NCBI GenBank assembly: GCA_020847175.1
Contig: JADLCM010000038.1
Location: forward strand, 1 to 60,010
DNA length: 60,010 bases
Direction: 5' to 3'
Source of the DNA: Phycisphaerales bacterium
GTDB taxonomy: Bacteria; Planctomycetota; Phycisphaerae; Phycisphaerales; UBA1924
The first letter of the stretch is position 1, and each line of letters opens with the position of its first letter. Both the position numbers and the translations under genes were made by a program. The notes beneath the pieces were generated by a model. It did not search any database. It saw only the letters and a program-made list of their open reading frames with translations, and had not been told where the DNA came from. This document shows positions 1 to 8,740 of this stretch, one piece after another.

Positions 1-391
1 GCCTGACGAACGCCGCGTAGCCCGCCGGGCATCGGGGCGGAAACACCCTGCCCCGATGATCGAAAGGCCGACATCACGCGCTCACGCCGAAACACGCGGC
101 ACAATCGCACGGTTGCTCAGAGGTCTCGTTGGATGTACGGAGTAGTTACAGTTGCATGCCCCTCTGGCAGGGCGGCAGCGACCCCACCCCCGAGTCCCAG
201 CGTCGCTATCAGACTGGCAAGCCCGTTCCGTGACCGAGGCGATCATCCCGGACCTCCGCTCGCAACGCTTGGCGCACGTGAGACGAGCGGAGTGCGTCGT
301 GCTCGACCCGTCGGTCTTCCGTCGCTGCGCCGGGTCGTGCTCAATCACTGCGATCGGCTGTGGCCAGGTTCAGCACACCCCGAACGTGGTC
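1..391. other. Stretch without a convincing gene
   Basis: I find no credible gene here: the short open frames on both strands have arginine- and proline-rich, low-complexity translations typical of non-coding GC-rich DNA. The only structure I see is an inverted repeat, ATCGGGGC at 31-38 and GCCCCGAT at 50-57, with an 11-base loop. It lacks a T-run, so it is only a possible terminator for a gene left of the window. Confidence 0.4.
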
Positions 392-420
392 TTGACCACC
401 TCCAACCAGGTTGATTGAAT
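392..420 (+). promoter_or_regulatory. Possible promoter of the TetR-family gene
   Basis: TTGACC (392-397) and TTGAAT (415-420) are spaced by 17 bases and resemble sigma-70 -35 and -10 boxes. The -10 box overlaps a short palindrome, TTGA-ATAC-TCAA at 415-426, which could be an autoregulatory operator. Both are short motifs in unconserved context, so this is a tentative call. Confidence 0.35.
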
Positions 421-497
421 ACTCAAGAGTCGGCACGCGCGGGCCACGCGCCGGATCGCCGCCCCGCGCGGCGCGGCCGCCCCAGAAACGGGTCACC

Positions 498-1133
498 ATG
501 TCTCCAGGCGACACGCGAGAGCGGATTCTTGAGACCGCCGCCCGGCTCTTTCACGAGCAGGGCTACCACGCCACGGGCATCGCCACGATCCTGCGCGAGG
601 CCGAGGTCAACAGCGGCAGCCTGTACCACTTCTTCCCGAGCAAAGAAGACCTACTCAACGCCGTGTTGGAACGCTATCTCGACATTCTCCGCCCCGCCGT
701 TATGGATCACGTCGAGAACGCCACGAGCGACCCGATCGAGCGGGTCTGGGCGCTCTTCGGCAAGTACCGCATGGGTCTGGAGGCGATGGGGTGCGCCAGG
801 GGCTGCCCGATCGGCAATCTCGCGCTTGAAGTGGGGGATGCCTACCCGAAGGCCCGCGCGCTGATCGACCGGAACTTGCGCCAGTGGTCGAGCGTGGTAC
901 AGGGGTGGCTCGACGATGCCGGGGAGCGCCTGCCGCCCGATGTGGACCGGAGCGAGCTCGCCGACTTCATCCTGACTGTGATGGAAGGGGCCATTCTGCA
1001 GGCCCGCGCCGCCGGTTCACTCACCCCGTTCGACCGGAGTGTCTCGCAACTCCGGGGGTACTTCGGGCGCTTGGTGCGCCCCGAGGCGCCAACCCGCAAG
1101 CCGTCGCATGTTCCAGACCCGCGCGTGGGCTGA
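498..1133 (+). CDS. TetR/AcrR-family transcriptional regulator
   Basis: A 211-residue one-component repressor. The N-terminal helix-turn-helix is clear: TRERILETAARLFHEQGYHA followed by GSLYHFFPSKEDL, the recognition-helix pattern of TetR proteins. The C-terminal ligand domain carries GCARGCPIGNLALE, a Cys-containing motif seen in the YxaF/LmrA-like subgroup (TetR_C_13 type), so the two cysteines might sense thiol-reactive or quinone-like ligands; that is inference. I chose the ATG at 498; upstream in-frame codons add only a low-complexity arginine/proline stretch. It stands alone, with a convergent glycosyltransferase gene 72 bases downstream, so its target is not obvious from context and may be its own promoter or a gene left of the window. 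Confidence 0.88.
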   Translation: MSPGDTRERILETAARLFHEQGYHATGIATILREAEVNSGSLYHFFPSKEDLLNAVLERYLDILRPAVMDHVENATSDPIERVWALFGKYRMGLEAMGCARGCPIGNLALEVGDAYPKARALIDRNLRQWSSVVQGWLDDAGERLPPDVDRSELADFILTVMEGAILQARAAGSLTPFDRSVSQLRGYFGRLVRPEAPTRKPSHVPDPRVG

Positions 1134-1205
1134 GCGCACGGGTGGGCTTTGCACGCGGACGGGTACGACGACAGGATTCCGGCAGCGCGGTCGTCCGTTG
1201 GGTCG

Positions 1206-2264
1206 TCATCCTTGCGCCGGACCGTCCGGACGTGCTGAGCCGTGAAGCCTGTGCAGCGCCGCGTCCAGCACCTCGTCAACCGTGATCCGGGTCATCAATG
1301 CGGCGCCCGCGCGCTCGTCCTTGTGCGATGCATCTTCGCCCCCTGGCCGGTGTGAGATCACGTCGCCGGCGCGCCCGTATGGCCCCACCCGCGCCGTGTT
1401 GGTCGGGCCGTAGAGGGCGATGAGCGGGCGCGCAAACCCCACGCCCATATGAACCGGTGCGCTGTCATTGGCGACGAGCAGGGCGGCACGCTCGATGAGC
1501 GCCATCAGTTGGCCGATGCTCGTGGTGCCGATCCGGTTCGAGATTCGGGGCTCCCGGCGCGCGAGGTCAACGAGCGCAGGGCACTGGGTCTCTTCCCCCT
1601 TGGCGCCCGCCAGCACGATCCGCGGCACCCCTTCCCGGAGCAGGCGTTCCGCGAGGGCCGCGAAGCGTTCATCGGGCCACTGTTTGCCCGCCCAGCGGCT
1701 CGTAGGCGCGATCACCACCGCGCCCGGCGCTGGTTCCTGGTCCGCGGCCCAGCGCTGGTCCTCAGGTGAGGTGTACAGGCGCATGTCGGGCTCACCCGTG
1801 CACCCGAGCGCTTCGGTGAGGGCGAGCATCCGGTCCACGGTGTGCATGTCGCGGGGGGCGTTCACACGACGGGTGAGAAAGAGCCAGCCGAACTCCTGGG
1901 CGTCGGCATACCCCACCCGCGTGCGCGCGCGCGTGGCCCTTGCGAACCACCCGCTGCGCAGGAGGCCCTGGGCGTCGAGCACAAGGTCATATCGGGGTTC
2001 GCGGAGAGTGCGGACAAATGCCCGGTATGACCCAGCCTTCAGCCGGCGCAGGTCGTGTGAAATCTCGTGACGCGGGAAGGGCACCACCCCGGATAAACCC
2101 GGGTGGTGCCGTACCGCGGGGGCGAAAACGTCCTGCACCAGCCAGTCGATGCGGGCGTTCGGGAACCTCGCGCGGAGCCGTGCCAGCACCGGCACCGTGC
2201 GGCAGACATCCCCCAAGGCGCTCGGACGGACGATCAGGATGGACCGGGGTTCTTGGCCTGTCAA
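1206..2264 (-). CDS. Glycosyltransferase family 9 (ADP-heptose:LPS heptosyltransferase-like)
   Basis: About 352 residues with the GT9 (WaaC/WaaF) layout: an N-terminal RPSALGDVCRTVPVLARL motif, in which the aspartate after Gly is the likely base, and the C-terminal nucleotide-sugar half with APTSRWAGKQWPDERFAAL and VANDSAPVHMGVGFARPLIA, then LYGPT. These enzymes transfer heptose to the lipopolysaccharide inner core at the cytoplasmic face of the inner membrane. The start is probably the TTG at 2264, preceded by AGGAG at 10 bases; no ATG or GTG lies close by. With kdsD-kdsC further right it points to an LPS-bearing outer membrane. The exact sugar cannot be read from the sequence. Confidence 0.88.
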   Translation of the reverse strand: MTGQEPRSILIVRPSALGDVCRTVPVLARLRARFPNARIDWLVQDVFAPAVRHHPGLSGVVPFPRHEISHDLRRLKAGSYRAFVRTLREPRYDLVLDAQGLLRSGWFARATRARTRVGYADAQEFGWLFLTRRVNAPRDMHTVDRMLALTEALGCTGEPDMRLYTSPEDQRWAADQEPAPGAVVIAPTSRWAGKQWPDERFAALAERLLREGVPRIVLAGAKGEETQCPALVDLARREPRISNRIGTTSIGQLMALIERAALLVANDSAPVHMGVGFARPLIALYGPTNTARVGPYGRAGDVISHRPGGEDASHKDERAGAALMTRITVDEVLDAALHRLHGSARPDGPAQG

Positions 2265-2411
2265 GAAGTCGCGACTCCTGGGGACGCGAGTGGAAACTGC
2301 AGGATCGAAACCCGAAGAATACGTCACCCCCGGGCCGGGCCCCGAGGGAGCCGCATCGATGGGTTCGCGGCACGCTTCGAAAGATCGCAAACAACGCACG
2401 AGGGCATCCCG

Positions 2412-4355
2412 ATGAAGACGCACGGCATCAGGCAGGCACGTACTTTCACCGGGGCCTCGCTCCTGGCGCTTGTGAGCGCCGCCGGAGGGGCCATCGCACA
2501 GGAGATTCAGCCTCTTCTCGTGATCGAACGGGCGGCGCTGAAGGACTGGACCGTCGATCCTCGGGACAGCGGACTGGCGAAGGCGCTGGGGATGGTCCCG
2601 GCGCGCCTGCGGGAACTGCCTGAGGAGATCCCCGGGTTTCCTGCTGAGGCGATGCCCCTTGTTGACCTGGGCATCAACGCGCTCGCGAACCCCGGGCGCA
2701 TGGCGATCACGTACAACGTGGACAACCCCGAAGCGGGGTTCTTCGGGTACGGCGTGGCGTTCAGCGTGCAGGCCGGCAGCAAGGCGAACGCCGAGCGGAT
2801 GCAGGGAACCATCCTCGGGCTCCTGGACGAGGTCCAGCGCCAGCGCGGTGAGGAGTTGCCCCTGGGGGAGAGCCAGAAGTTCCAAGGGATGAAGTCGATC
2901 CTGACCCCGATCGGTTCGGTGGATTTCGGCCCGCGCGAGGTGGGGGGGACATGGTGGTACGACATCGCGGCGGGCGCCGTGGTGGACCCGGAACAGGGGT
3001 TCGACGCGCTCCCCGCGCCGGTACCCGGGATCAAGCCCTTCATCCGCGGGCGCTTCGACTTCGAGGGCTTGAACCCGGCGCTCAAGCTCGCCCGCGGCTT
3101 CGCGGATGAGCAGATGCGCGAGGCAGAGCCGATCGTGAAGGAACTGGAGAACGCGGGCCTGCTCGGTGAGGACGCGATCAAGATTGACTTCCAGGCGGGG
3201 TACGACGCTGAGTTCTCACGCGGACATATGCGCGTGGTGGGGGCACGCCGCACGATGGAGTACCTCGGGCTGCCGACGGACACACTCTCAGAGCGCGACC
3301 TTCGGGCCGTGCCGGCGAACGCGGTGATGGCCTCGGTGGCGCGCTATGACCTTGAGTACGTCGATCGGCTGATTGAACGGGCGGGTGAGTGGGGCGTGCC
3401 GGTGGAGGACATGCTCGGAGAGTTCAAGGAGCACACCGGGGTCGATCTTCGCGCCGATGTGATCCAGGCGATCGGCGGCACCGTGATCGCGTACATGTCA
3501 GATGAGACCGGGGGCGGCGGCCTCGCCTCGACGGTCGTCCTCATGTCGTACCGCGACCGGGCCCGGTTCCTCGGGGCCCACGACAAGCTCATGAACCTCG
3601 CCAACGAGATGCTGGAGAAGGAGGCCCCGGAGGCGGCGCGCTACATGCGTCTCTCACGCTGGTCGCACGAGGGCACCGACCTCGTTTCGCTGCGGTTTTT
3701 CGGTGTGCCCGTCCCGCTGGAGATCACGTACGCCGCTACGAATGACTGGCTGGTCGTCGGCATGACGCCGCAGGCGGTGCTGGCGGCGGTGCGTCAGGCA
3801 ACCGGGAAGGGGGACCAGGGGCTGGTGGGCCACCCGGCACTTCGCGGGTTCGGGCAGAACTCGTTTGCGAGCGTGTCGATCATGGACTCGGCGCGGCTGG
3901 CACGCGACGGCTACCCCTTCGTGAGCATGATCGGCTCGGCGATCAGCGCGGGCGTGCGTTCGCCCGGAGGGGGCGACCGTGACCCCGGCCTGATTGTGCC
4001 GACCTACAGCGAGCTCGTGCGCGGCATGAAGCCATCCGTCACGGTCTCCTACTGGCAGGGCGATGACTACATCTCCGAGACGCGGAGTGACCGCTCGCTG
4101 CTGGCCCAGGGCGCGGCCTCGATGGGCATGATGAGCAAGTTCGCGCCGGTCTTCCTGGGCATGGCCCTGGCGGGCACGCGGGCGCCGGGTGCGGCACGAC
4201 CCTTCGGCCTCGGCGACATCGAGTGGCCTTCGTTCGCCGAGTCGGCCCGGGCGCTTCGGACGTTCGCCTTTGTCGACCCGATCGAGCGCACGGCGCTGAT
4301 GGGCCTGCTTTCGGGTGAGCTCTCCGGCGCATCGTGGCGCCGCCGGGCGGAGTGA
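2412..4355 (+). CDS. Large exported protein of unknown function
   Basis: About 647 residues. The start ATG follows GAGGGCATCCCG, an acceptable ribosome-binding site. The N-terminus is a signal peptide: basic MKTHGIRQAR, hydrophobic TGASLLALVSAAGGAIA, likely cleaved after AIA. The mature part has no transmembrane helix that I can see, few cysteines, and alternating strand-like and amphipathic stretches. I do not recognise a catalytic motif; the composition resembles the large exported proteins of unknown function common in planctomycetes. Divergent from the GT9 gene (147-base gap) and followed by a good terminator, so it is probably monocistronic. Confidence 0.8.
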   Translation: MKTHGIRQARTFTGASLLALVSAAGGAIAQEIQPLLVIERAALKDWTVDPRDSGLAKALGMVPARLRELPEEIPGFPAEAMPLVDLGINALANPGRMAITYNVDNPEAGFFGYGVAFSVQAGSKANAERMQGTILGLLDEVQRQRGEELPLGESQKFQGMKSILTPIGSVDFGPREVGGTWWYDIAAGAVVDPEQGFDALPAPVPGIKPFIRGRFDFEGLNPALKLARGFADEQMREAEPIVKELENAGLLGEDAIKIDFQAGYDAEFSRGHMRVVGARRTMEYLGLPTDTLSERDLRAVPANAVMASVARYDLEYVDRLIERAGEWGVPVEDMLGEFKEHTGVDLRADVIQAIGGTVIAYMSDETGGGGLASTVVLMSYRDRARFLGAHDKLMNLANEMLEKEAPEAARYMRLSRWSHEGTDLVSLRFFGVPVPLEITYAATNDWLVVGMTPQAVLAAVRQATGKGDQGLVGHPALRGFGQNSFASVSIMDSARLARDGYPFVSMIGSAISAGVRSPGGGDRDPGLIVPTYSELVRGMKPSVTVSYWQGDDYISETRSDRSLLAQGAASMGMMSKFAPVFLGMALAGTRAPGAARPFGLGDIEWPSFAESARALRTFAFVDPIERTALMGLLSGELSGASWRRRAE

Positions 4356-4414
4356 CGGCGGGAACGACGCCTCCGGGCACGGCTCCGGTGCGCACGGGCA
4401 AGGATGGATTTCGG

Positions 4415-4448
4415 GCAGGTCGGCGCATTGCGTCGACCTGCTTCTTTC
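4415..4448 (+). terminator. Rho-independent terminator
   Basis: GCAGGTCG (4415-4422) pairs perfectly with CGACCTGC (4434-4441) around an 11-base loop and is followed by TTCTTTC. It lies 60 bases behind the exported-protein gene and would also face the end of the leftward ThiF operon. Confidence 0.6.
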
Positions 4449-4574
4449 GTGTCCCGGTCACGATGGCGGCTGCGGGCCCTCCGCGCGGGCCGGCGCAGGC
4501 GAACGCGCGGGCACGGGGGGCGTGGAGAGACGCGATCGGCGTTCGCAGGCTCGGTTTCGCGTGCCCGCGGCGGT

Positions 4575-5603
4575 TCAGCCGCCCAGATACCTGGCGCGGA
4601 TCGCGCGGGCGGCTTCGATGTTCGTCGTGCCGCGCACGATCATGCGCCCGTCGGCGAAGAGCGTGAAGTCAAGGGGATCGCCGAAGGTTGATTCGTTCGG
4701 GGTTGCGCGGAGCATGAAGGGCAGAAGCCTCACGTCGCAAGTGGCGCGCAGGGTTTCGGCGGCGCGGGCCAGGTCGCAGTGCGCAGCCCCCGGCAGGTGC
4801 ACGGCATTCTGCCCGCAGAGCGCGGCCCCGGTCTCGGGTGGCGCGAGGGCGTGGTCGAAGCGCCGGTGAACGCAGCACGGGCAGTCCGGGCGCGGGGCGA
4901 AGGTCAGACGCCGGCGCGTATTCTCGAAGAGGTCAAAGTCGAGGAGCGTCGGATTGACGCGTGCCTCGTGACCAAGCAGGACTTTCAACCCCTCGGCGAC
5001 CTGCACGCTGGCGACGATGGCGACCGCCGCGCCCGCGACGCCTGCGGTGTCGCAGGTGGGAGCGGAGCCCAGGGGAGGGGGCTCATCGAAGGCGCAGCGC
5101 AGGCAGGGCCCCATCCCGGGGAGTATGGCCATGGCCATGCCGCGCCAGCCGACGACGCCCCCGTAAAAGAGAGGGACGGAGTCGCGGACGGCAAAGTCGT
5201 TGAGAAGGTAACGGGTCGGAAAGTTGTCCGTGCCGTCAAAGATGACGCGGGCGCCGGCGAGCAGGTCGTCGATGGTGCCGGAGTGCAGGTCGGCACACCG
5301 GGGATCGATGGAGACTTCGCCGTTGACGGCGTGGAGGCGGCGTTGGGCGGCGACGACCTTGGGAAGGCCCTCGTTCGAATCGCGCTCGTCGAAGAGGCTC
5401 TGGCGCTGCAGGTTGGACCACTCCACGATGTCGCGGTCGATGAGCGTGATTGAACCGACGCCCGCGCGGGTCAGAAGGTCGGCGATCGTGCATCCGAGTG
5501 CGCCGCACCCCACGACCGCGACCGAGGCTTTCCGGAGGCGAGCCTGCCCGGCATCGCCGACGCCGGGGAGCATCATCTGTTTCTGGTAGCGGGAGGGCGG
5601 CAC
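4575..5603 (-). CDS. ThiF/MoeB/HesA-family adenylyltransferase
   Basis: About 342 residues, the E1-like fold that adenylates the C-terminal Gly-Gly of ubiquitin-like sulfur carriers (MoaD or ThiS). Visible are the ATP-binding VVGCGALGC loop, the DRDIVEWSNLQRQ segment with its arginine finger, the catalytic-cysteine region TCDTAGVAG, and two Cys pairs (GPCLRC and CPCC) that would hold zinc. There is no C-terminal rhodanese domain; instead the last ~80 residues form a small extra domain. I chose the GTG at 5603, giving MPPSRYQKQ, the usual family N-terminus. It lies 17 bases behind the AddA-like gene and is probably cotranscribed. No carrier-protein gene is nearby, so molybdopterin, thiamine or another thiolation pathway all remain possible. 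Confidence 0.88.
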   Translation of the reverse strand: MPPSRYQKQMMLPGVGDAGQARLRKASVAVVGCGALGCTIADLLTRAGVGSITLIDRDIVEWSNLQRQSLFDERDSNEGLPKVVAAQRRLHAVNGEVSIDPRCADLHSGTIDDLLAGARVIFDGTDNFPTRYLLNDFAVRDSVPLFYGGVVGWRGMAMAILPGMGPCLRCAFDEPPPLGSAPTCDTAGVAGAAVAIVASVQVAEGLKVLLGHEARVNPTLLDFDLFENTRRRLTFAPRPDCPCCVHRRFDHALAPPETGAALCGQNAVHLPGAAHCDLARAAETLRATCDVRLLPFMLRATPNESTFGDPLDFTLFADGRMIVRGTTNIEAARAIRARYLGG

Positions 5604-5620
5604 CGCAGAGCGTATGAGGT

Positions 5621-8600
5621 TCAGGTCTCTCCGGGGAGGTCGATGAGCCGGGCAGGACCGATCAGCGCCAGGGTGATTCGGATCGTGTGAAGCGAGAGCG
5701 CGTAGGCCTTGGCGGCCGCGCGTGCATACAGGCGGAGTTGCGGCTCGTACGACAGAACGATCCGGGCGATGTCGTCTTCGTTGGCGGCCTGGTCTGACTT
5801 GTAATCGATGATCCATGCCCCGGCGCGCCGGGGGAGGAGCACGAGCCGATCGAAGCGCCCGGTGATGAGCACCTCCTTGCCCTCGTGGCGGATGCGAGCG
5901 GCGATCGGGTGTTCGATGCGGAGCGAAGCGCCGAGGATGGGCGCGAAGAGCGGAGCGAGGCCCGGTGACGTGTCAGCCCGCAGGGCGAGGCTCGGGGCGA
6001 GCTGGCGCCATGCGCGGGCGATGTCGTCTTCGGAGGCCCCCGTGGCCCGGGCACGTTCAAACGACGCGGCGGGAGGTTCGACCGGGGGGGAATCAAACCA
6101 GGTGAGGCCCGCGAGGAGCGCATGGAGGAGCTCGCCCCGCTTCAGCGCGCCGCCCCGGCCGGAGGGCTGCGGGGTCCAGGGGAGCTCGTGATGTGCCGCG
6201 TGTGAAGGGGCGAGACGGTCGAGGCGCGCGGCCGGGACGTGGCGCGCCGGGCGGACTTCCAGGTGAAGCGGGGGCACGGGGGCGGGTCCCGGTGCGGGCG
6301 GGGCGGCCTGCGTCCAGTGCGGGTCGCCGGCGAGTGTGACCACTGTTCCCGGCGCCGGCGTGCGAGGGAGGTTGAAGGCATCGACCACGAGATCGTCAAG
6401 CGTGGGCTTGAGGTCGGGCTTCTCGGCGCGGGCGACGAGAAACAGGTCGACCTGGTGTATGGCGCGTGTGAGCGCAACGTAGAGGACGCAGAGCTCGCCG
6501 AAGACCCGGGTCTCTTCAGCGCGCCGGTGAGCCAGGTCGAGGGCCGGGCACCAGGGGCGGAGCACCTGGCAGGAGTGCGTGACCGCCTCGACGGGCTGGA
6601 GCGGTCCTTCGCGGGAGACGATGACCTCGCGCCCGGGATGGAGCAAGGGTTGGGCGAGGTCCGGGAGCACCACGATGTCAAACTCCAGGCCCTTGCTCGC
6701 GTGGATGCTCATGACGCGCACGCGGGCCGCGGCGGGCCGGTCGAGCGGCACGCTCTCGAAGAAGCGCTGGAGATGACGCACCGCACGCGGCGAGTCATCG
6801 CCCCGGTTCTGCGCGGCCTCAACGAGCTGGGTGAGGCGCCCGCGCTCGAAGGACGAGAGCAGGGGCCAGCACGCGCGCCGCAGTTCGCGGAGGAGGGGGG
6901 CAAGGCCCTCCCGGGCGAGACGAGCGCGGAGCAGCCGGGCGACGGACTCGCCCTCGTCGGCGGTTCGGGGAGCACGTTGGCCCAGCCCGAGCGGGGCCGC
7001 GAGGGGCGAGTTGAGCAGGTGATCGAGGGCGGCAGTGTCCTCCGGAAAGTTCGCGACCTGGAGCATGGTCCAGACCGCGCGGACGATGGAGGCGTCCCGG
7101 AGCGGGCCGCCCCCTTCCTGGCTGGCCTCGATTCCCGCGGCGCGGAGGAGGCGCACGAGGAGGGGAATGTCCTTCTTGTGGCGTGTGAGCACGCCCACGG
7201 TGCAGCCCGGACGGTCGCGGACGAGGCCGGAGATGTGCGTCACGACGCGGGCGATGCGAGGGCCAGGTTCATCGCTTTCGTGGAAGTGAGCCCGGACGAC
7301 GCCGAGTCGGGCGGAGTCTGCGGCGATGTGCGGGCGAAAATCGCGGAGGAACCTCTCAGCGACGGGCCTGTGACCGATCAGGGCATTCGCCCCCGCCAGG
7401 CCCCGCGCGAAGTCATTCACGCTGTCGAGCACTGCCTGGGCGGAGCGGAAGCTCCGCGCGAGATCGCGGCGCGACATGGAAAAGGTGGACTCGAGCGTGC
7501 CGAGGAGCGCGGGCTCGGCGTTCCGCCAGGTGTACAGCGACTGCTTCGCATCGCCGACGCAGAAGAGGCTCGCGTTCTCGGCGCCCGAAGCGGCCTCGGA
7601 CATGAGCGGCTGCAAGACCTCGAACTGGTCGAGTGATGTGTCCTGGAACTCATCGAGCAGGACGTGCGTGAACTGCCGGTCGGCCTGGAAGGCGAGTTGT
7701 TCGGGGGTGAGCGACGAGGCGAGCAGAAGCCGGGGCACATCATCAAAGTCGAAGGCGGCGTGCGCCCGTTTCAACGACCAGAGCGCGGCATCGTGGGCGC
7801 GAATGAAGTCGAACGACGCGCGGTTGCGGGCCCGCAGGCGCTGAAGTTCAACGGCTGCGCCGTGCGCGGCAAGCCTGGAAAGAGCTTCGCGAAGGTCCGG
7901 CGGGTACGCGACGCGGCTGTAGCTCTCCTTGTTCAGCGCCGCGTTCGGGGCGAACGCGCCGTCGAGGAGCAGGGCCCATTGCTCCTGATCCACATGCCTG
8001 AGCGCGGTGCTCCGTGCGTTCGCGAAGCGCTTGTCCGGCTCCCCCTTCTTGGTGAGCGGGAGAGAGGCCGCGGCGAGCGCCTCGCGGGCCTCGGCGAGTG
8101 CCGCGTTGTCGAGCGGGTCGCGGGAGGGACCAACGGCACCCCAAGCTTCAGGCGCTTCGCGCGACTGCGAGTAGGCGCGCCGGGCGTCGCGCGCGGCCCT
8201 GAACAGCGTGCCCTCCACGTTGACGCCGGAGTGACCGGCGCCGAAGGCGTCGAGGATGAGCAGGAGGAAGGACCGGTCGAGGTGATCGGCCGCGTGTGCT
8301 ACGGCCTGCCGGCTGAGGACCTCGGACTCCGGCTCGTCCAGGATGCGCCAGGCGGGCGGGGCATCGAGATCGAGGGCGGCGCAGCGGGCGGTGCGGGCCA
8401 TGAACCCGTCGATGGTCATCGCGCCGAACTCGTGCAGCGAGCGAGCGAACGACGCCGCGAGCTCGGCGGCGCGTGCCCGCGTGAGATGCGGGTCGATGAA
8501 CTCCCGGAGCCGTTTGAGCGGTTCGCCCCCCGCGGCGCCCTCCGCGAGTGACCGAAGGACGCGCTGGGCGATCTCGCCGGCGGCCTTCCGGGTGAAGGTC

Positions 8601-8740
8601 ACGGCCAGAATGGAGTTGGGCGGCGTGCCGCGGGCGAGAAGGCGGATGATGTGCATCGCGAGTTGAAACGTCTTGCCAGTGCCCGCGCTGGCGAGGACAA
8701 GGTCGGCCCTCGGGAGTGGGGGTGGCGCGGAGAAGGTCAT
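5621..8740 (-). CDS. UvrD/AddA-type helicase-nuclease
   Basis: A 1039-residue superfamily 1A helicase fused to a RecB-type nuclease. In order: Walker A LASAGTGKT near residue 20, motif Ia VTFTRKAAGEI, Walker B LLDEFQDTS, motif III GDAKQSLYTWR, motif V IHASKGLEF, motif VI LYVALTRA, and the C-terminal PD-(D/E)XK nuclease with GRFDR and AWIIDYKS. That order is the AddA architecture; AddAB processes double-strand breaks for RecA loading and degrades unprotected linear DNA. Its ATG overlaps the stop of the AddB-like gene (ATGA), implying translational coupling. All key residues appear intact. Confidence 0.92.
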   Translation of the reverse strand: MTFSAPPPLPRADLVLASAGTGKTFQLAMHIIRLLARGTPPNSILAVTFTRKAAGEIAQRVLRSLAEGAAGGEPLKRLREFIDPHLTRARAAELAASFARSLHEFGAMTIDGFMARTARCAALDLDAPPAWRILDEPESEVLSRQAVAHAADHLDRSFLLLILDAFGAGHSGVNVEGTLFRAARDARRAYSQSREAPEAWGAVGPSRDPLDNAALAEAREALAAASLPLTKKGEPDKRFANARSTALRHVDQEQWALLLDGAFAPNAALNKESYSRVAYPPDLREALSRLAAHGAAVELQRLRARNRASFDFIRAHDAALWSLKRAHAAFDFDDVPRLLLASSLTPEQLAFQADRQFTHVLLDEFQDTSLDQFEVLQPLMSEAASGAENASLFCVGDAKQSLYTWRNAEPALLGTLESTFSMSRRDLARSFRSAQAVLDSVNDFARGLAGANALIGHRPVAERFLRDFRPHIAADSARLGVVRAHFHESDEPGPRIARVVTHISGLVRDRPGCTVGVLTRHKKDIPLLVRLLRAAGIEASQEGGGPLRDASIVRAVWTMLQVANFPEDTAALDHLLNSPLAAPLGLGQRAPRTADEGESVARLLRARLAREGLAPLLRELRRACWPLLSSFERGRLTQLVEAAQNRGDDSPRAVRHLQRFFESVPLDRPAAARVRVMSIHASKGLEFDIVVLPDLAQPLLHPGREVIVSREGPLQPVEAVTHSCQVLRPWCPALDLAHRRAEETRVFGELCVLYVALTRAIHQVDLFLVARAEKPDLKPTLDDLVVDAFNLPRTPAPGTVVTLAGDPHWTQAAPPAPGPAPVPPLHLEVRPARHVPAARLDRLAPSHAAHHELPWTPQPSGRGGALKRGELLHALLAGLTWFDSPPVEPPAASFERARATGASEDDIARAWRQLAPSLALRADTSPGLAPLFAPILGASLRIEHPIAARIRHEGKEVLITGRFDRLVLLPRRAGAWIIDYKSDQAANEDDIARIVLSYEPQLRLYARAAAKAYALSLHTIRITLALIGPARLIDLPGET

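Noticed and set aside
82..348. Leftward open frame before the TetR gene
   Set aside because: Arginine/serine-rich low-complexity translation, no ribosome-binding site, no domain; typical of chance frames in GC-rich DNA.
4415..4448. Hairpin considered as a riboswitch or attenuator
   Set aside because: Position behind a stop codon and the following T-rich run fit a simple terminator.
6239..7636. Rightward frame inside the AddA-like gene
   Set aside because: Antisense shadow of conserved helicase motifs.
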